From Lumnitzera littorea (Eukaryota; Streptophyta; Magnoliopsida; Myrtales; Combretaceae), in assembly GCA_024138015.1 (NCBI GenBank), contig JAMXBB010000004.1, forward strand, positions 7,074,010-7,138,009: a stretch of 64,000 bases of DNA, given 5' to 3'. Shown here piece after piece: positions 11,861 to 24,599 of this stretch. A program made the position numbers and the translations under genes. Below the pieces are notes generated by a model that saw only the letters and a program-made list of their open reading frames with translations, was not told the DNA's origin and searched no databases. The first letter of the stretch is position 1, and every line of letters begins with the position of its first letter.

Positions 11861-12565
11861 TAGAGGACTTTAAGAAATAAAAAATTAAAAAGGGCTCCCT
11901 AAGAACATATTACTTTAATCGGTCTATAAAGGCACCTTTCTTCCAATTGTTTCATTATAAAGAAAAAAGAAGAAGGTATTTTTTAGAAAGATACCTTTCC
12001 TTACATTACAAAAATAGAAGAAGACACTTCTCTAAAAGATGCCTTCCTTATTAAAACCTACAAGAGCTAGATATAGATAGGTGTTAACCTCTTGCAAAAC
12101 ATAGCATAACAAAGCACAATAATGAATTAGTTCATCTAATCAAATATTAAAGCTAAAAAATTTAACTCATATCCCCTAACTCCAAACTTCAACCCATACC
12201 CCATGGTTAAATCTCGGTAGACAAGATTTAGAAATGAATATTAGCAAATCAACTTCAACTAAAAATGCATCTCAATACAAATAGCTAACTAAGTTGTTTA
12301 TGCAAAACGCATAAATGAATACATCTAATTCTTCTTCCTTCAAGTCCTAATAAAGACACACCATATTCATAATGTTAAACCTTATGTAGACCTCCTTTCT
12401 TCAACAATGGCTAGAGCTTGTGACTCCCATATCGTATTTACTACTAGGGTAGCTCAATTAACTATGGAGGATCGATTGCCTGTCTCTAGGAAGGACCATC
12501 ACCTAGGGAAATCACAAACCTTCTCTTTTGTAGAGCTAGTGATGTAAAGAGAGGATCTTGCTAAA
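11861..12565. other. Spacer between direct repeats R1 and R2
   Basis: About 705 bp without a supportable coding region. It includes a short partial inverted pattern (aaggcacctttctt / aaaggtat...tacctttcc) and, just before R2, a purine-rich run (aaagagagga). If R1 and R2 are LTRs this would be a gene-less internal region. I did not recognise a primer-binding site after R1. Confidence 0.35.
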
Positions 12566-13484
12566 TGCGTTAAAATTGTTGTAATCATAATTAAGCTATT
12601 AGATAATTGTATTACCTATGTTTAAAGTGAGGTAACAAATCAACTAAGCCAAGTCATAAGCTAATTGAGTTTGAATTATATCTACTCAAATTCAATTTCA
12701 TTTCATTCTAGTTAGTTTGAGCTTGAGCTTAAACTTGAATTTATTTGGCTCAATGAGCTTGCAAACCTAATTAGGCTTGGATCAATATCTGCTCAAATTT
12801 TGATTTTGCTTTTAGTTTAGTTAGCTAAAGTTTCGAGCTTGAATCATATGGTTTAATGAGCTTGCAAGTCTAATCAAACTCAAATAAAGTATATTTCAAG
12901 CTTTCTCAAATCTCAATTGAGCTCGAACCTTAGTATAAATTAAATTGAAAATAGTAGAAATTTTCTATAAAATCTAGCCTAATTGAAGTTGCTCAAGCTT
13001 AGGTAGGTGTGGTTTAGTTTTCCCTAAACCAAAACCTACAGCAAACCAAATCATGAAAATGTGGTTTAGTTTTTTTCTAACTTTATATCAAACTATACAT
13101 TTAGGATTAGGAACCTTTCCAAACTATAAAACTACGGCTTGAATCGATTTAGTTTCTAGATTAAATCATATTTTATAATTTAAGAAATTATACTTACATA
13201 GCATATAATCTTGTAAAAAAAATAAAATTAAATTCATTTCATAATAACAACTATTAATATCATATAAAATTTTGATGGAGTCAAAATTCAAGCAACTAAG
13301 ACATTTCAAATGTCTATTAACAGCTAAGTTTATATATAAAGCTAGCATATAGTGTAATTTCTTAATGACCTATATATAAATTTATAAATTATAGTAATAA
13401 AAGTTAAATAGTTATCCATTTTATAAATGTAAGCTAAAAATTATTTTCAATGCTATATTATAATAAAAGAATTTTTTAGTTACA
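12566..13484 (+). repeat. Direct repeat R2 (about 919 bp), TG...CA ends
   Basis: Second copy of the R1 segment, same orientation, separated from it by 705 bp. Shared blocks include the start, a 'gtgaggtaacaaatca' block and the 'tttagttaca' end. Substitutions and small indels are frequent, so the duplication is not recent. Confidence 0.5.
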
Positions 13485-16400
13485 TGTAAAATATTACTAT
13501 TTCTTTTTAAATAGTTTGGTTTAATTTATTTTTTTAAATCAAATCATAAATTTTTGCCTAGTCCAAATTGAAATTTTTATAAATCAAATTACTTAAAAAA
13601 ATTAATTTAATTCGATTCAATTCGATTTATGAAATTTTTTTATTTGGTTGATTTTTCTATCTGCCCTAATCAAGCAATCAGGCCATGATTCAGCTCGTTA
13701 AGTGGCCGTTTGAACCGATCTCAATCCAAGCTCGAGCTAATTAATTGTCGGGTGTAGAGAAGAAGCGCAGGTGGTGCATGTCTAGGTGGACATGTTCGTT
13801 GTGGGGGCAAATCATAGGAGATGTATAAATCTATTTTTCGTGTATCAGCTGGTTTTCTCATATGATGACTGATGATGGACGAGTCTCCACGTATTTATTA
13901 AAGGATTGAAAAGTACCTCTCTTTTCGTCCATTTAAATATTAATTATATATTTTACAAAAAATATAAATAATAAAAATAATTTATTTAATACATTTAAAT
14001 AATAATTATATATTTTAATGGAATTGATCCAGTTTTCACTCTACAATTTATTGTGTTTTTTAAAATTTAAACAGTTAAATTTATAATTAATTTAATAGTT
14101 TAATTTTAAAATTATATAAATTAAAAATTGAAATGTAAGGCGGAATAAATACTGTAAAAGATAAGAATGAAACAAAAAAAAGTCAACAGGATCAGAACCG
14201 ATCATTTTTCTTGTTTTGGAGTTGACTCGAAAGAAGCATCTACACCCTAATTTTCCAATTCCAATCGTCACTGTAATTATTCCGTCCAATTACACGCCAT
14301 AATTGAATTCTTTGACATCCTCTTACGAGTAAAACGTGTAATTGATTAAATTTGAAACAATTAATAAGTTCTGACTAAGAATTTTTACGGCTAAACTATA
14401 TTTTTATTTGCTAATTATTTTATAGTTAAGTGTGAGAGATTCAAACTTAATTTATTTTAATTAGAGATCATTGGTGATATAACTAGAATATAATGGTCTT
14501 GGTAAGACCAAACTAAGTCTAAAAGGCTTTTGATGAACTCTTATTTATACTAAATTAAAGCGTAAAACATATCATAGTATAATTTTGTTTGTGATTGATT
14601 GTGAGCACTTTTTTAATCATCTATATTATTAAAATCAAAGACATCCATTTTTGTGTTTTTAGTATTTTAATATTTCATTTTGTTTGGATTTTACCAAACA
14701 ATCCTTATATTCTAAATAGTTATTAATTGATCATTGATGTATAAGAGCTATTATGATAAAATACTTCATACACCAAAAATGGTATTTAACATTCAAATCC
14801 TCAATGAAAAATGATATCTAAACTAATAATTTTTCATCAAAATGATAACTTCCAGTTATAGTTGTAATATTTATAAACCTTAATAATTCTTTCATCAAAT
14901 TTTTTATTATTATTAGTGATGGTGTATATCATGGTGTAACTCCTAAGTGAATTATTAATTACTAGTGGTTCATCAACCGTAGATGGTGGTGAACCTGCAA
15001 AAAGCTCTTTATAGCATAGTTAGTAAGAGCCTTCCGACAGTCAAGTTAGCGAATAGAGTATTACGACTCTAATGAACAAAAGAGCAATACGAGAGAGTTC
15101 CCATGAGTATTAAAAGGATTCTTTACCTAATGGCTTTACTCTTATTTATTGGTTAAGAGATCTATCCTACTTAGATACGTAACATGAGGGGATTGGTTGA
15201 TGTAAAATCCGAGGAAGTAATGCTGTCGTTATGATAAAAGACTTCTACCCTTCTTACCAATTAGTAGAGGCTTAGGGGATAAGCCTATCGTTTCAATAAA
15301 GGGTAGATGCCTTGGCTATATTATAAGCTATATGTCAAGTATTCATTCAACATTTAATAATGAGAAAGAAAAAGACGAGTAGAAGAGGGCAAGCCCGATT
15401 ACATTACTCAAGCAAGGCAAGCAAAGCTTAGGCGTATGTCGAGTTGTTCTTTGTTTGAGCTAAAAAGACTTTGGCACTATACTGGTCGAGCTCTTTAATA
15501 GGTTTGGGCCTTTAGAGCTTTGGGCAAAAGGTTGATAGTTAACAATTAGGATATTAATACTAAAAATATTTTGTTATTTATTTAATAATATGTTTAATTG
15601 TAATCATTTCATAAATAGTTTATTTACTTTTAAAATTTTAGTAAAAGAAAAACTATTGATAATTAAACTATTTTTTTTATTTATTCAATGATATGTTCAA
15701 TTTTACTTATTTCATAAATAATTTATTTACTTATTGAAATTTTAGTATAATGTGAAGTTTATTTCATAAATGATCATCATAAAAAGTAATTAGTAATTAA
15801 ATTATTCTTTATTTATTAGTAATATGTTTAATTGTAAGTATGAAATGATAGACGAAGTCAAATTAGGCATAGAAACTATTAAAAATATCGATGTAAGATT
15901 TTTCTTTTATTTATTACTTTTTTTTTTATAAAAATTTAGTTCTTTGCTTTTTTATAATAGTTTTGTTATTCAAATTTTTTAGGGTTATATGAGATAATAT
16001 TTTATAAATTTTGGGACTAGAATCTATGTTTAAATATATATTTTTTTCTCTTAATAATCGCATGTATAGATTGATTTAATAATTTTTTTATATATTAAAT
16101 TTTATTATAGCATTGTAAATAAGTTTTGTCTATGCATCGCAAATACTTCGTTTTCTAATATTTAATAAATAGATCATAATTTTTTAACTATTTATGGTGT
16201 TAAAGTTATTATAAGTTAACAATATAAATACCGGTTTTTTAATGGAATGGACCATATTTGAAACTCTATCTTTTAAAGTTGTAATGATATTGTTGGGAAA
16301 AAAAAATTTAGAGCAAGTCCAATGAGAAAAATGAGTAGATTGAAACTTTTGGATTTATTTATAATTTTTTGAATGGTTATAGGAAAGAATTTTAAAATTG

Positions 16401-17169
16401 AATTTCATCATAAAAGATACAACTTTAATAAGGTTATCTATCCAATTTTCAAAATAAAATTTAAACTCCTAAGCAAATCCATAAGTATATATATATATAT
16501 ATATGTATGTGCTCAAATGGAGTCTCCATATAGAAATTTATAATACACTTTCCTATATAAAAATTAAATAATATTATTCTATAAATTGATAGATAATCAA
16601 GTAACTATTCCGAAAAAAATTAAATAAAATATATGTAAAGTTTGAAAAATATGGTTTTTCTTTATATGATAATCATATTTGGAAAAGAGAAACAAATATT
16701 TTCTATATAACTATCCAAAATAATTCCTTCCAACTATAATTATTTTCTCTATTTTTAATTTTGAATTCACGAAAGGTTGAGGATTTGACTCCATTCATTT
16801 GCAAGTCCTCCAATTTCTCAGAATGTGCTCTAATGACTCTCCTCCTATCTTCCTTAAATTTTCTATATAATGTAAGATATCTAATATACTCTCACACTTT
16901 AATATTGTAGATAGACAAATACTACACATAATAAATTTTTGCAATTATTTGTGATATATGGTATAGTAATGTGTAATTGGGAAAAAAAAAAAAAGATAGA
17001 AAAGAAAGCGGATAAAGAGCATTTGGATATAAAAAAAACTTCATACATAAATTTAATTTATATATATATATATATATAATTAGTTGACCTAGCAGACAAG
17101 CAATCATGCTCCATTTAAGCTAAACCGACATCGTTTTCTCCTTTTCACTTTTTATCATGTGATCAAGTT
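13485..17169. other. AT-rich intergenic DNA with a short tandem array
   Basis: No gene is supported. Between about 15573 and 15850 a 'ttatttatt..atgatatgtt' unit occurs about two and a half times at roughly 100-130 bp spacing. A less AT-rich island at about 14930-15540 looks like old transposon sequence that I cannot identify. A short (TA)n tract lies near 16485-16503. Confidence 0.4.
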
Positions 17170-18331
17170 CAGTCACACCATCAACTCTTTCAATTCATAA
17201 TAAAAATTTGAAAATCGATCGACCATAACCAATCACGACACAACCTTGTACAGTTGTACTTGTAACTATAACTGAGTTTCATGCCCGAGTTTATCGTCAT
17301 ACAGTTACATGTCTTCCATGCAATTTTCCTAGTTGTTCATCATAGACCCATGTAAAATGTTCTTCACTGCTTGATAATTCACCACTTAATAGTCATAAAG
17401 TTCCAACCTTTACCAGTATTCATACATATCCTTGATCTTTCGGGTGTTAGCATTCATGTTGATCTTACTTTGCATTCAAACATTTATGATTTTGAATGTT
17501 TTGGGTTAAAGTGTTTTGGTCAAAATGGGACCCCCTTCTAGAGATATTGAAAAAAAGGTGATATTTTGATTTTCAACTATTTTCAGCTATGACTTTGTTT
17601 TTAAATATAGAGAACATTTAAATCACACCCTTGTTCTAATTCTCTCGTAATTTTAGTCAATACCTGAGTAATTAGAGTAAGTTATTTACTTTATTGATTT
17701 TTCCATTGCGGGCAACAGTTTGATAGTGTGTATATGTTTGTTTCCTGGTTAAACTTTAGTAAAATTCTGTTTTCGCTTGTTTATGGCACACCAGGTTTCA
17801 ATACTGAGGTCTCTAGAGTAAGTTACTAAATTTGTTAACATTTGTATCCTGGGTAAATGTTTAATATTGTACATGTGTTTTGTTTCGTTTTTATGTTTAA
17901 AATTTGGTAAAGGTTTGTTTTTGCTTGTGTATGCATCAGAGATACTTGATTTTTGCTTCTGTTCAAGGGGGACCTAATTCATCATTTGCTGAAACGAGCT
18001 CATGTAACTAATATGTCGGTGCTGTATATGTGTGGGAAATTTCTTTTCATTTGCTTTTATGCGATTCCGATAAGGACTTTCATTCCTGTATTGCTCAGCT
18101 TGGTTGAGTATTAGCTGCAATGTGTTGTCATAAGTAATACCCATGCTTTTATGTCTGATGATATCTTCGGGAACTTTATGCCATGAAGAATTTTCGGTTT
18201 ACTATGCTGGAGTCATATGTTTATTGAATTTAACTTTGATCTTTTTTCATTAGGGAATTGACCTAGAACTGGTTGCTTGTTTTAGGTACTGTAAGGATTG
18301 ATTTGCGTCTGCACCAGGGGAAGGAAGCGCC
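17170..18331 (+). promoter_or_regulatory. Upstream and leader region of VAP copy D
   Basis: The region shares ordered sequence blocks with the upstream region of VAP copy A (see 4480-5295), including the 'ggttgcttgtt' block about 60 bp before the ATG. Between about 17650 and 17950 a segment of roughly 150 bp appears twice in diverged form (both copies contain an 'agagtaagtta' or 'tttgcttgtgtatg'-type block). The start site and any leader intron could not be fixed. Confidence 0.4.
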
Positions 18332-21300
18332 ATGGATACTACCCTTTTGGACATACAGCCTCCAGAGATCAAGTTTGTATGTGAGTGCATTCAATGAGAG
18401 AGTTAAAATAGCAATAGCAAGTTTGTGAAGTAATTATGATTTTATGCTGCTCGGCAGAGTAGAATGTTCTGACATCCGGGCGAAGAAAGTATCCTTATCC
18501 CATATTTTCATTGATTTGTAGTTGAATTAAAGAAGAAGGCCTCCTGTACTATTCGGCTTGTTAATACATCTCATTATCATGTTGCATATAAGGTAATGAG
18601 TTTTTCTTCTTCTTCTTTTCTTTGCTCATGATGTTCCATCATGTAGGATCATTTAAGACCATATATGATTTCAAATACCTAGATGTCGATGTACTTCTTT
18701 GTTACTGACAGGTAAAAACTACAACTCCAGAAAAATATTATGTTCAACCGTACACTGGTATTATTATGCCGAAATCAACATCTGATTTTACTGGTATGTT
18801 TCTTTCTATTAGTAAAGAGTTGTAGAATATGTTTTATGCTCTCTTTTTGCATAGATGAGAAAAGCTTAGAGCAAGTTCTTGCATGCTCTTTTGCCTCTTC
18901 AATTTCAGTTTCTTTTTTCCCCATAAGTTTAGTTTTAACTCTCGGCTTGAAAAATCAGGTTGTGGTTGATAAACTGTGGAGTTACTGTTGAATTAACTAT
19001 TTTTAATATGGAAAAATAGGGGCAAATAAATTGTGTAACAAGCAGGACTAAGGGTTGAAGGAAATCATGTTGAGGAAATGGTAGTGTTTGGCTAGTGCTA
19101 TACCAAGTCTATAACGTAGTTGGAGTTACCCAACAACTTCATGATGTCAACGAGAGTGGTTTAACCTTCAAAACATGCAAACAGCCATGCGACAACTTAA
19201 CACTTTCGGCTTAAACACACCCTACAAACCATACGCTTCTTTACAAGGTCAAGCTACTAAATAAGCTCCTGGAGATTTGAGCATTGTGTAATTAAGCCTC
19301 TGCAATTAAGCTCATAAAATCTCAATTCCTTGTTCTGACATGGCCCCTGATATCGATTTCCCATTAGATTTTGCATGGCTCTGTTTAAATAAATAAATGA
19401 ATGACTGAACAGAAAAAAAATGTGGATTATTGATTTAAATGAGGTCCCATGTGGATAACAATGAATGTAAAGTACAAGGAATGTACAAAAAAAACTTATT
19501 ACATGCTCAGCCCCACCCCGACTTGAATCCAGCAATCTCCATCTTAGAGTACTTGTGTTCCATCAATTGCATAGATTTACATGATAAAGATTACTTGTAT
19601 TAGAATAATGACTGATGTAACTTTTACCGAAAACAATAGTCTTTTTCTTGGTACTTTATTTTCTCTCAATAGAAGACTATTAATAATGAAAACCAGGATT
19701 TTCTTTTGATATTCCCTTCAATATATATCTTTTTTCCACAAATGTAGTGACAATGCAAGCTCAACAGTCAGCTCCAATGGATTTGATATGTCAAGACAAG
19801 TTCTTGGTTCAGAGCGCTGCTGTTCTTGCTGGAACAAGGGATGAGGACATCACATCTGCCATGGTAGATCTTTGTGGTTCTCCCCCTATTTCTCCCATTA
19901 GTTAGCAGTTTCTCATTGCTTTTCCTTCTAGTTTTCCAAAGAGGGAGGAAACTATGTTGAAGAGACTAGGTTGAATGTCGTCCTAACTAGTCCTCAAAAA
20001 GCGCCATCTGTAATCAATGGGATCCTGAAGCAGAAATCAACTAGAGTGGCACCACCTAAGACTCACTTTGTGAGGGGAAATTCAACCTTTGATTGGTTTT
20101 TTCTTAAGATTTAATTTCACTTATCATGTTACTTATGGAGGTTTATGTCTTGTCTTATCTTTTAGGTTGCCAAGGATTCTTTCCACTCCGTCAGGGTTAA
20201 TGGAGTTGACGTAGATGTGGAGAAGGATGAAAGCGTCAAGTCTGCCAAGGGTACTGTCACAGCAGAGGAGTTGGACTATATTATTAAGACAGACATGGAG
20301 CCAGTGTCTTTGATTAGAGACATTGCAGAGATCAAGTCAAAATTGGGTGACCTTGTATCAAAATTAAGCGAGGTGAGTTCCCTGCTTCATTCTAGTATAT
20401 GGCCTTAACATAATTCACTTCAACTTATCTGCTTCACATGGCAATTTGGTTAGCTCTTCGAGGCATTTCTACCTTGCAGCAACAATTCCTTCATATGTCC
20501 CTCTGCCTTATTTTGTTTGCCTTCTCCTTCAGTATGTCAGTCAGTCTTAGAAAAGGAGGGGGCACTTGCAGATTGGTCAGACCCTGCAGCTACCAGATGA
20601 CTTGAATTTTTTGTCTATTGAGATGGTGCTTGATAGACAGACTTTGAGGATGTGGAACTTTTATGAAGATAGTCACTTTTGTGTGGTGTTAAAACCATGT
20701 TTATCTAGCGCCATTTCTCTGCTCCTTGTCATTATGAAGCTATCAACTTGCGCTTTAATATGCTTCAGAATGTCTCACCCACTTTTAAGTGGATGATATG
20801 TGTCATATATTGCATAGTTGTTTGATGACAACATGATCAGTGAAAGATGAACAATTCTTATTCCATTTATACGCATGTAATTCTTGTAGAATGCTGAACA
20901 TAGTTGTTAAATATTTTTTTGAATGCTAATATGATATTGTAGCAATGATCGTACTCTTCTTCTTTGCAGACAGAAACTAAAATTTCAAAGCTTACAAAAG
21001 AGAGGCAAATGATAAGAGAAGAGCTGGTAATTTCTCACTTGTCACATAAATGTCTAAGATCATGGAAATTTAATTCGTATATATACAGCAGAAAAGGATA
21101 AATAACATCGCAGACAAAGTTTTGTCTTGCTTATTGATCTCTTCTCTATTAGTTTTCAGACATATAAGGGTAACGAGACAGAAAGACATTAAAAGTGAGG
21201 AAAACTAGCAAAACTAGATGAATGGTTTGCACCCTCAAGGGATTGGCTAGTGTTCAGACCTAGGCTAGGACCTTTCATGACAAATTGTATGAGAACCTGC

Positions 21301-21969
21301 AAATCTTATTGGGGATACTTATTGGAGCTACCTACATAGGATAAGGCACAAGCTATATTTGATTGACACATGGTTCTTATTGGGTGTTTCATGTGGTCTA
21401 CTGTAGTGTATTCCCCCATTAAGTCAAAAAGAGTTAATAGAAAAAAAGATAGCTTGCAATATATGATGATTGGACTTTATCGACCTTTTGCCTGATTTAC
21501 TTTAAAGTGAAGAATTTGGGTAGGTTCTCATAATCATGGCTTGTGTCCTTTGCAAGATGATGTCGAAATAGGCCTCTTCTGGCATTAATGGAGGAATATG
21601 GTGATAGGCCTCTAAAATTTCAAGGATTCTAGCAAGAGCATTATTTTTATAGTTTCAGGTTTATAGGTTGACCATTTCATCCTATTATGATGTTCAAAAT
21701 CCGAATAATTTTGGTCACCAATATGCAGAATTTCATCAAGATCTCAGATTGATCATCACCTGATCCCATATAATATATTCTCTGTTACTACTACCATTGC
21801 ACTCCATTTACTGGCTTTTTCCTTGTAGGAACATTTGAAAAAGAGGAAGGAACCAACAGGAATCCAACTTAGGTTTCATCTTCTCTGTGTCGTCACGGTG
21901 GGTATGATAAGCATCATGAGTCACGCCTGGCTACTTCATATATTTCTGAACAAAAGCTGTCCTGCTTGA
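18332..21969 (+). CDS. Vesicle-associated protein (VAP27/VAP2-like), copy D, complete
   Basis: Eight exons: 18332-18380, 18522-18592, 18712-18793, 19748-19863, 19932-20069, 20166-20372, 20970-21026, 21829-21969. They total 861 nt, 286 aa, with all phases consistent. Residues 1-126 form the MSP domain (LLDIQPPEIKF, K-K-A-S-C-T-I-R-L-V-N, K-V-K-T-T-T-P-E-K-Y-Y-V-Q-P, C-Q-D-K-F-L-V-Q-S). Residues 127-220 are a linker with an acidic, helix-prone end. Exon 7 (T-E-T-K-I-S-K-L-T-K-E-R...) continues a coiled coil. Exon 8 ends in a hydrophobic segment (about residues 255-280) that fits the ER-anchoring helix of this family. The protein should tether the ER to other membranes or cytoskeleton by binding FFAT-type partners. 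It is the only anchored copy in the array. Expression and exact family member are not known from sequence alone. Confidence 0.85.
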
Positions 21970-22516
21970 CGTAATCACAACTGATAAGGAAGGTCGTTAT
22001 CAGGCTTATGCCACTAGGAAGGGAGCAACGCCATTACATTTCTGGCTTCAGAACTTATTTAGAGGAGTATCTGTACTCGGTCATGATAGGCAATGTATTG
22101 TATATTGAAATCACTTATGATACAAGAGTTAGGACTTCGGATTGTCACTCTAATTAGTACAGAATAGGATAAGATATAGCTCCATGTTAGTCCATAGTTG
22201 GAGTATGTGTATATAATGAATTTTCAAACAATGGAATGAACATATCTTCATCGTCATTTATCACATCAGTATTCATCATTAATCATAGTTTACGACAGAT
22301 CTTCCTGTCCAAGAGCTGCAGAGGCATGTAGACCTTGGGAAGCTTCACAACTTTTAAGTCCCAACTTTAAATTGGTGAAGGAAAGGCCACCTTAATTGTA
22401 AAATGACAGTTCTCTCATAATTATCATGAATCAATCGACGATCCTCAGGTTGGAGAGAGTTGGGAGCCCTGGAGTGCATGGGAATGATGTCTTCAGGAGG
22501 GGAAATTCCACCTAAT

Positions 22517-24589
22517 CTATATTGCCTCGCTTTTCATGGCAGATGGATTTGAATTAACACGGGGCAAATCATAACGCCTAGAGACAATTTCACGTCCGTG
22601 ATAAGATCGGGCGTACGGGCCGGCAGGAGGGACGGTTGCAAAATTGTGATAGCTTGGTGGCAAACGCACATCCGGAGTAACAACAACCCGTGAAGGATGT
22701 CAAAGGATAGTGTGGATAAATGGAACTTGAATCCCGTATCGGAAACGAGAACTTATATCCTCAAATTGATTCCCAGCAAATGGATGAAAACCATCACTTC
22801 TTCGATGGCTAAATGACCGTTCTTGTCGGTCACCACTTGAAGGCATATATCGACTGGTTCGGATTCTATGAACAGAAGGCTCCGATGCAATTTTTTCCTC
22901 TTGCAGCAATTCCTGCTAATTCCATTGCAGGATCTGCATATATGTTCATGTATGAATCTCCACCTTGCCGATCTGGTTGTTCTGTTACGGCAATAGATGA
23001 AGGAGCAGTGGCAACAGCATCAGGGGAATCTTCTACCACTGGATTTCCACGAAGACGCTTATTCCCAACTAGCCGATCAGAAGGACTAGATGAGTCACTG
23101 GAAAGATGCCGAAGCTAGATATGCTGCTGAGGAATTCCAGATTCAATGGCTTTGATCATGTCTCTTTTCCATGCCTTTTATCTCTTTCCTACGTTCCTTT
23201 TCTTTCTTAATAGGGCACAGCGACTGAAGTTTGTGACGCTGAATGCATGTCCATGTAGCTCTGAGATCCCGTAGTTCGCCCTCCGCAGCATCTTCCTGCA
23301 AGGAAGTAAAGATAATGAACTTTTGACATGATGAATCTATAAATAGAGATTTCACATTCATGATGCTCCACGACACGAAAGCAGACGGTTAAACTCACCA
23401 CAGCCCTAGCAGAGCTTTTCCCTTGCTTAAGGATGAAATCTGCTTCTCTTTTGGCTTTATCCAAATGATCTTCGATAAGAGATACTGGAGGGAACTTGTC
23501 AAGCATCTCGAATGCGCAAACAAATGCAATAGCAATTAGGTACCTCTTACACGAAATTAGCCTTTGAATGTAATCTGTAATGAAACAAACTTATTTCATA
23601 CCTCATGAATCGGTGATTGTAATAAGCAACATTTTAACGAATACCTCATCTACTGTTTTTAACTAAACGAGAAACCGCAAACCAAACCGAAGAGAGGGAA
23701 AAAAGAGCTACTACCAAAAAACAGATGATAAATCTCTTTTACAACATGAAAAGCAAACATATCAACTCTCTTATCACCTTGAGCCTCACTTCCAGAGCCA
23801 AGCCAAAGGAACACATAAGGTGCTTCCTTAATGAACGCAATACAATCAAAAGCCTCAATAATCCAATCCTCCTCAAATTCATAAACCAACCCAAAAGCCC
23901 CTAAAACCGTTAGAAACAACTGATTATCCTTAGCACGCACTCGTCTTCCTTATCACCAACTTCTTTTTCCACTCAAAAACCATCTTTCTTGCATCTCCTT
24001 TCACTTCCTCATCAATCAAAACCCCAATTTTAATCAACTCCTCCTGAAGAATAATACAACTCCTCCTAACAACAGCCACACTGAAACAGAAAATTGCACT
24101 TTCACCCCCTAAGTTACCAAGTACTCATTTATTGCCTCAAGCACTATTTTACCACAATTCTCTCTACCCTTTAAGGAGAAACTCAAAGAATCCCTTGTTT
24201 TCTCCCTATACTTGTCGTTTTCACTCAAATACGTCAACAGGGTCTTATCATTATCCATCGGAACACTAAAGTTTACATCTTTAATAACAACAGACTCAAA
24301 GTGATTGGTTTTCATGTTACAATTCGAATCTTTTTCATTGGATTGTTGTAAATTCGGTTCAACCTTGAGACTGGATATACGTTATTTGAGATTCTATCTG
24401 GGTTTTCATGGAAGCAATGTGGTCTTCAAGATCTTGCCACAGGAGTCTGAAATTGGCTACTATTGAAGCATGTATTTTCAGGTTGTTGAAAGCTTTGTGG
24501 AGTTTTCGTTTATGGGGATTTAGGATTTCTTCTTTTTTGTCAACCGATCGGTTTTCCGGAGCATCAGACTCCATCAGTATTTTAGCCAC
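22517..24589 (-). pseudogene. FRIGIDA-like (FRL) gene, broken by frameshifts and stops
   Basis: Read from 24589 down, this shows the FRIGIDA-family order. N-terminal K-L-H-K-A-F-N-N-L...W-Q-D-L-E-D-H (24.4-24.6 kb) is followed by T-L-L-T-Y-L-S-E-N...I-V-L-E-A-I-N-E-Y (24.1-24.3 kb), R-R-S-C-I-I-L-Q-E-E-L...E-W-K-K-K-L (23.95-24.08 kb), L-T-V-L-G-A-F-G-L-V-Y-E-F-E-E-D (about 23.9 kb), F-V-C-A-F-E-M-L-D-K-F-P-P-V-S-L (23.5 kb, next exon) and L-R-D-L-R-A-T-W-T-C-I-Q-R-H-K-L (about 23.25 kb, third exon). The blocks fall in different frames: shifts near 24370, 24095 and 23945, with stops near 23108 and 22710. Likely introns are about 23714-23546 and 23398-23296. FRL proteins act in the nucleus in flowering-time control through FLC-type repressors. 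The Pro/Ser-rich C terminus reads to a TAG at 22517-22519. Sequencing indels are an alternative to true decay. It is convergent with VAP D, about 550 bp away. Confidence 0.65.
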
Positions 24590-24599
24590 TTGATTATTT

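Noticed and set aside
22813..23118. 101-codon plus-strand frame
   Set aside because: It is the antisense shadow of the C-terminal part of the FRIGIDA-like gene.
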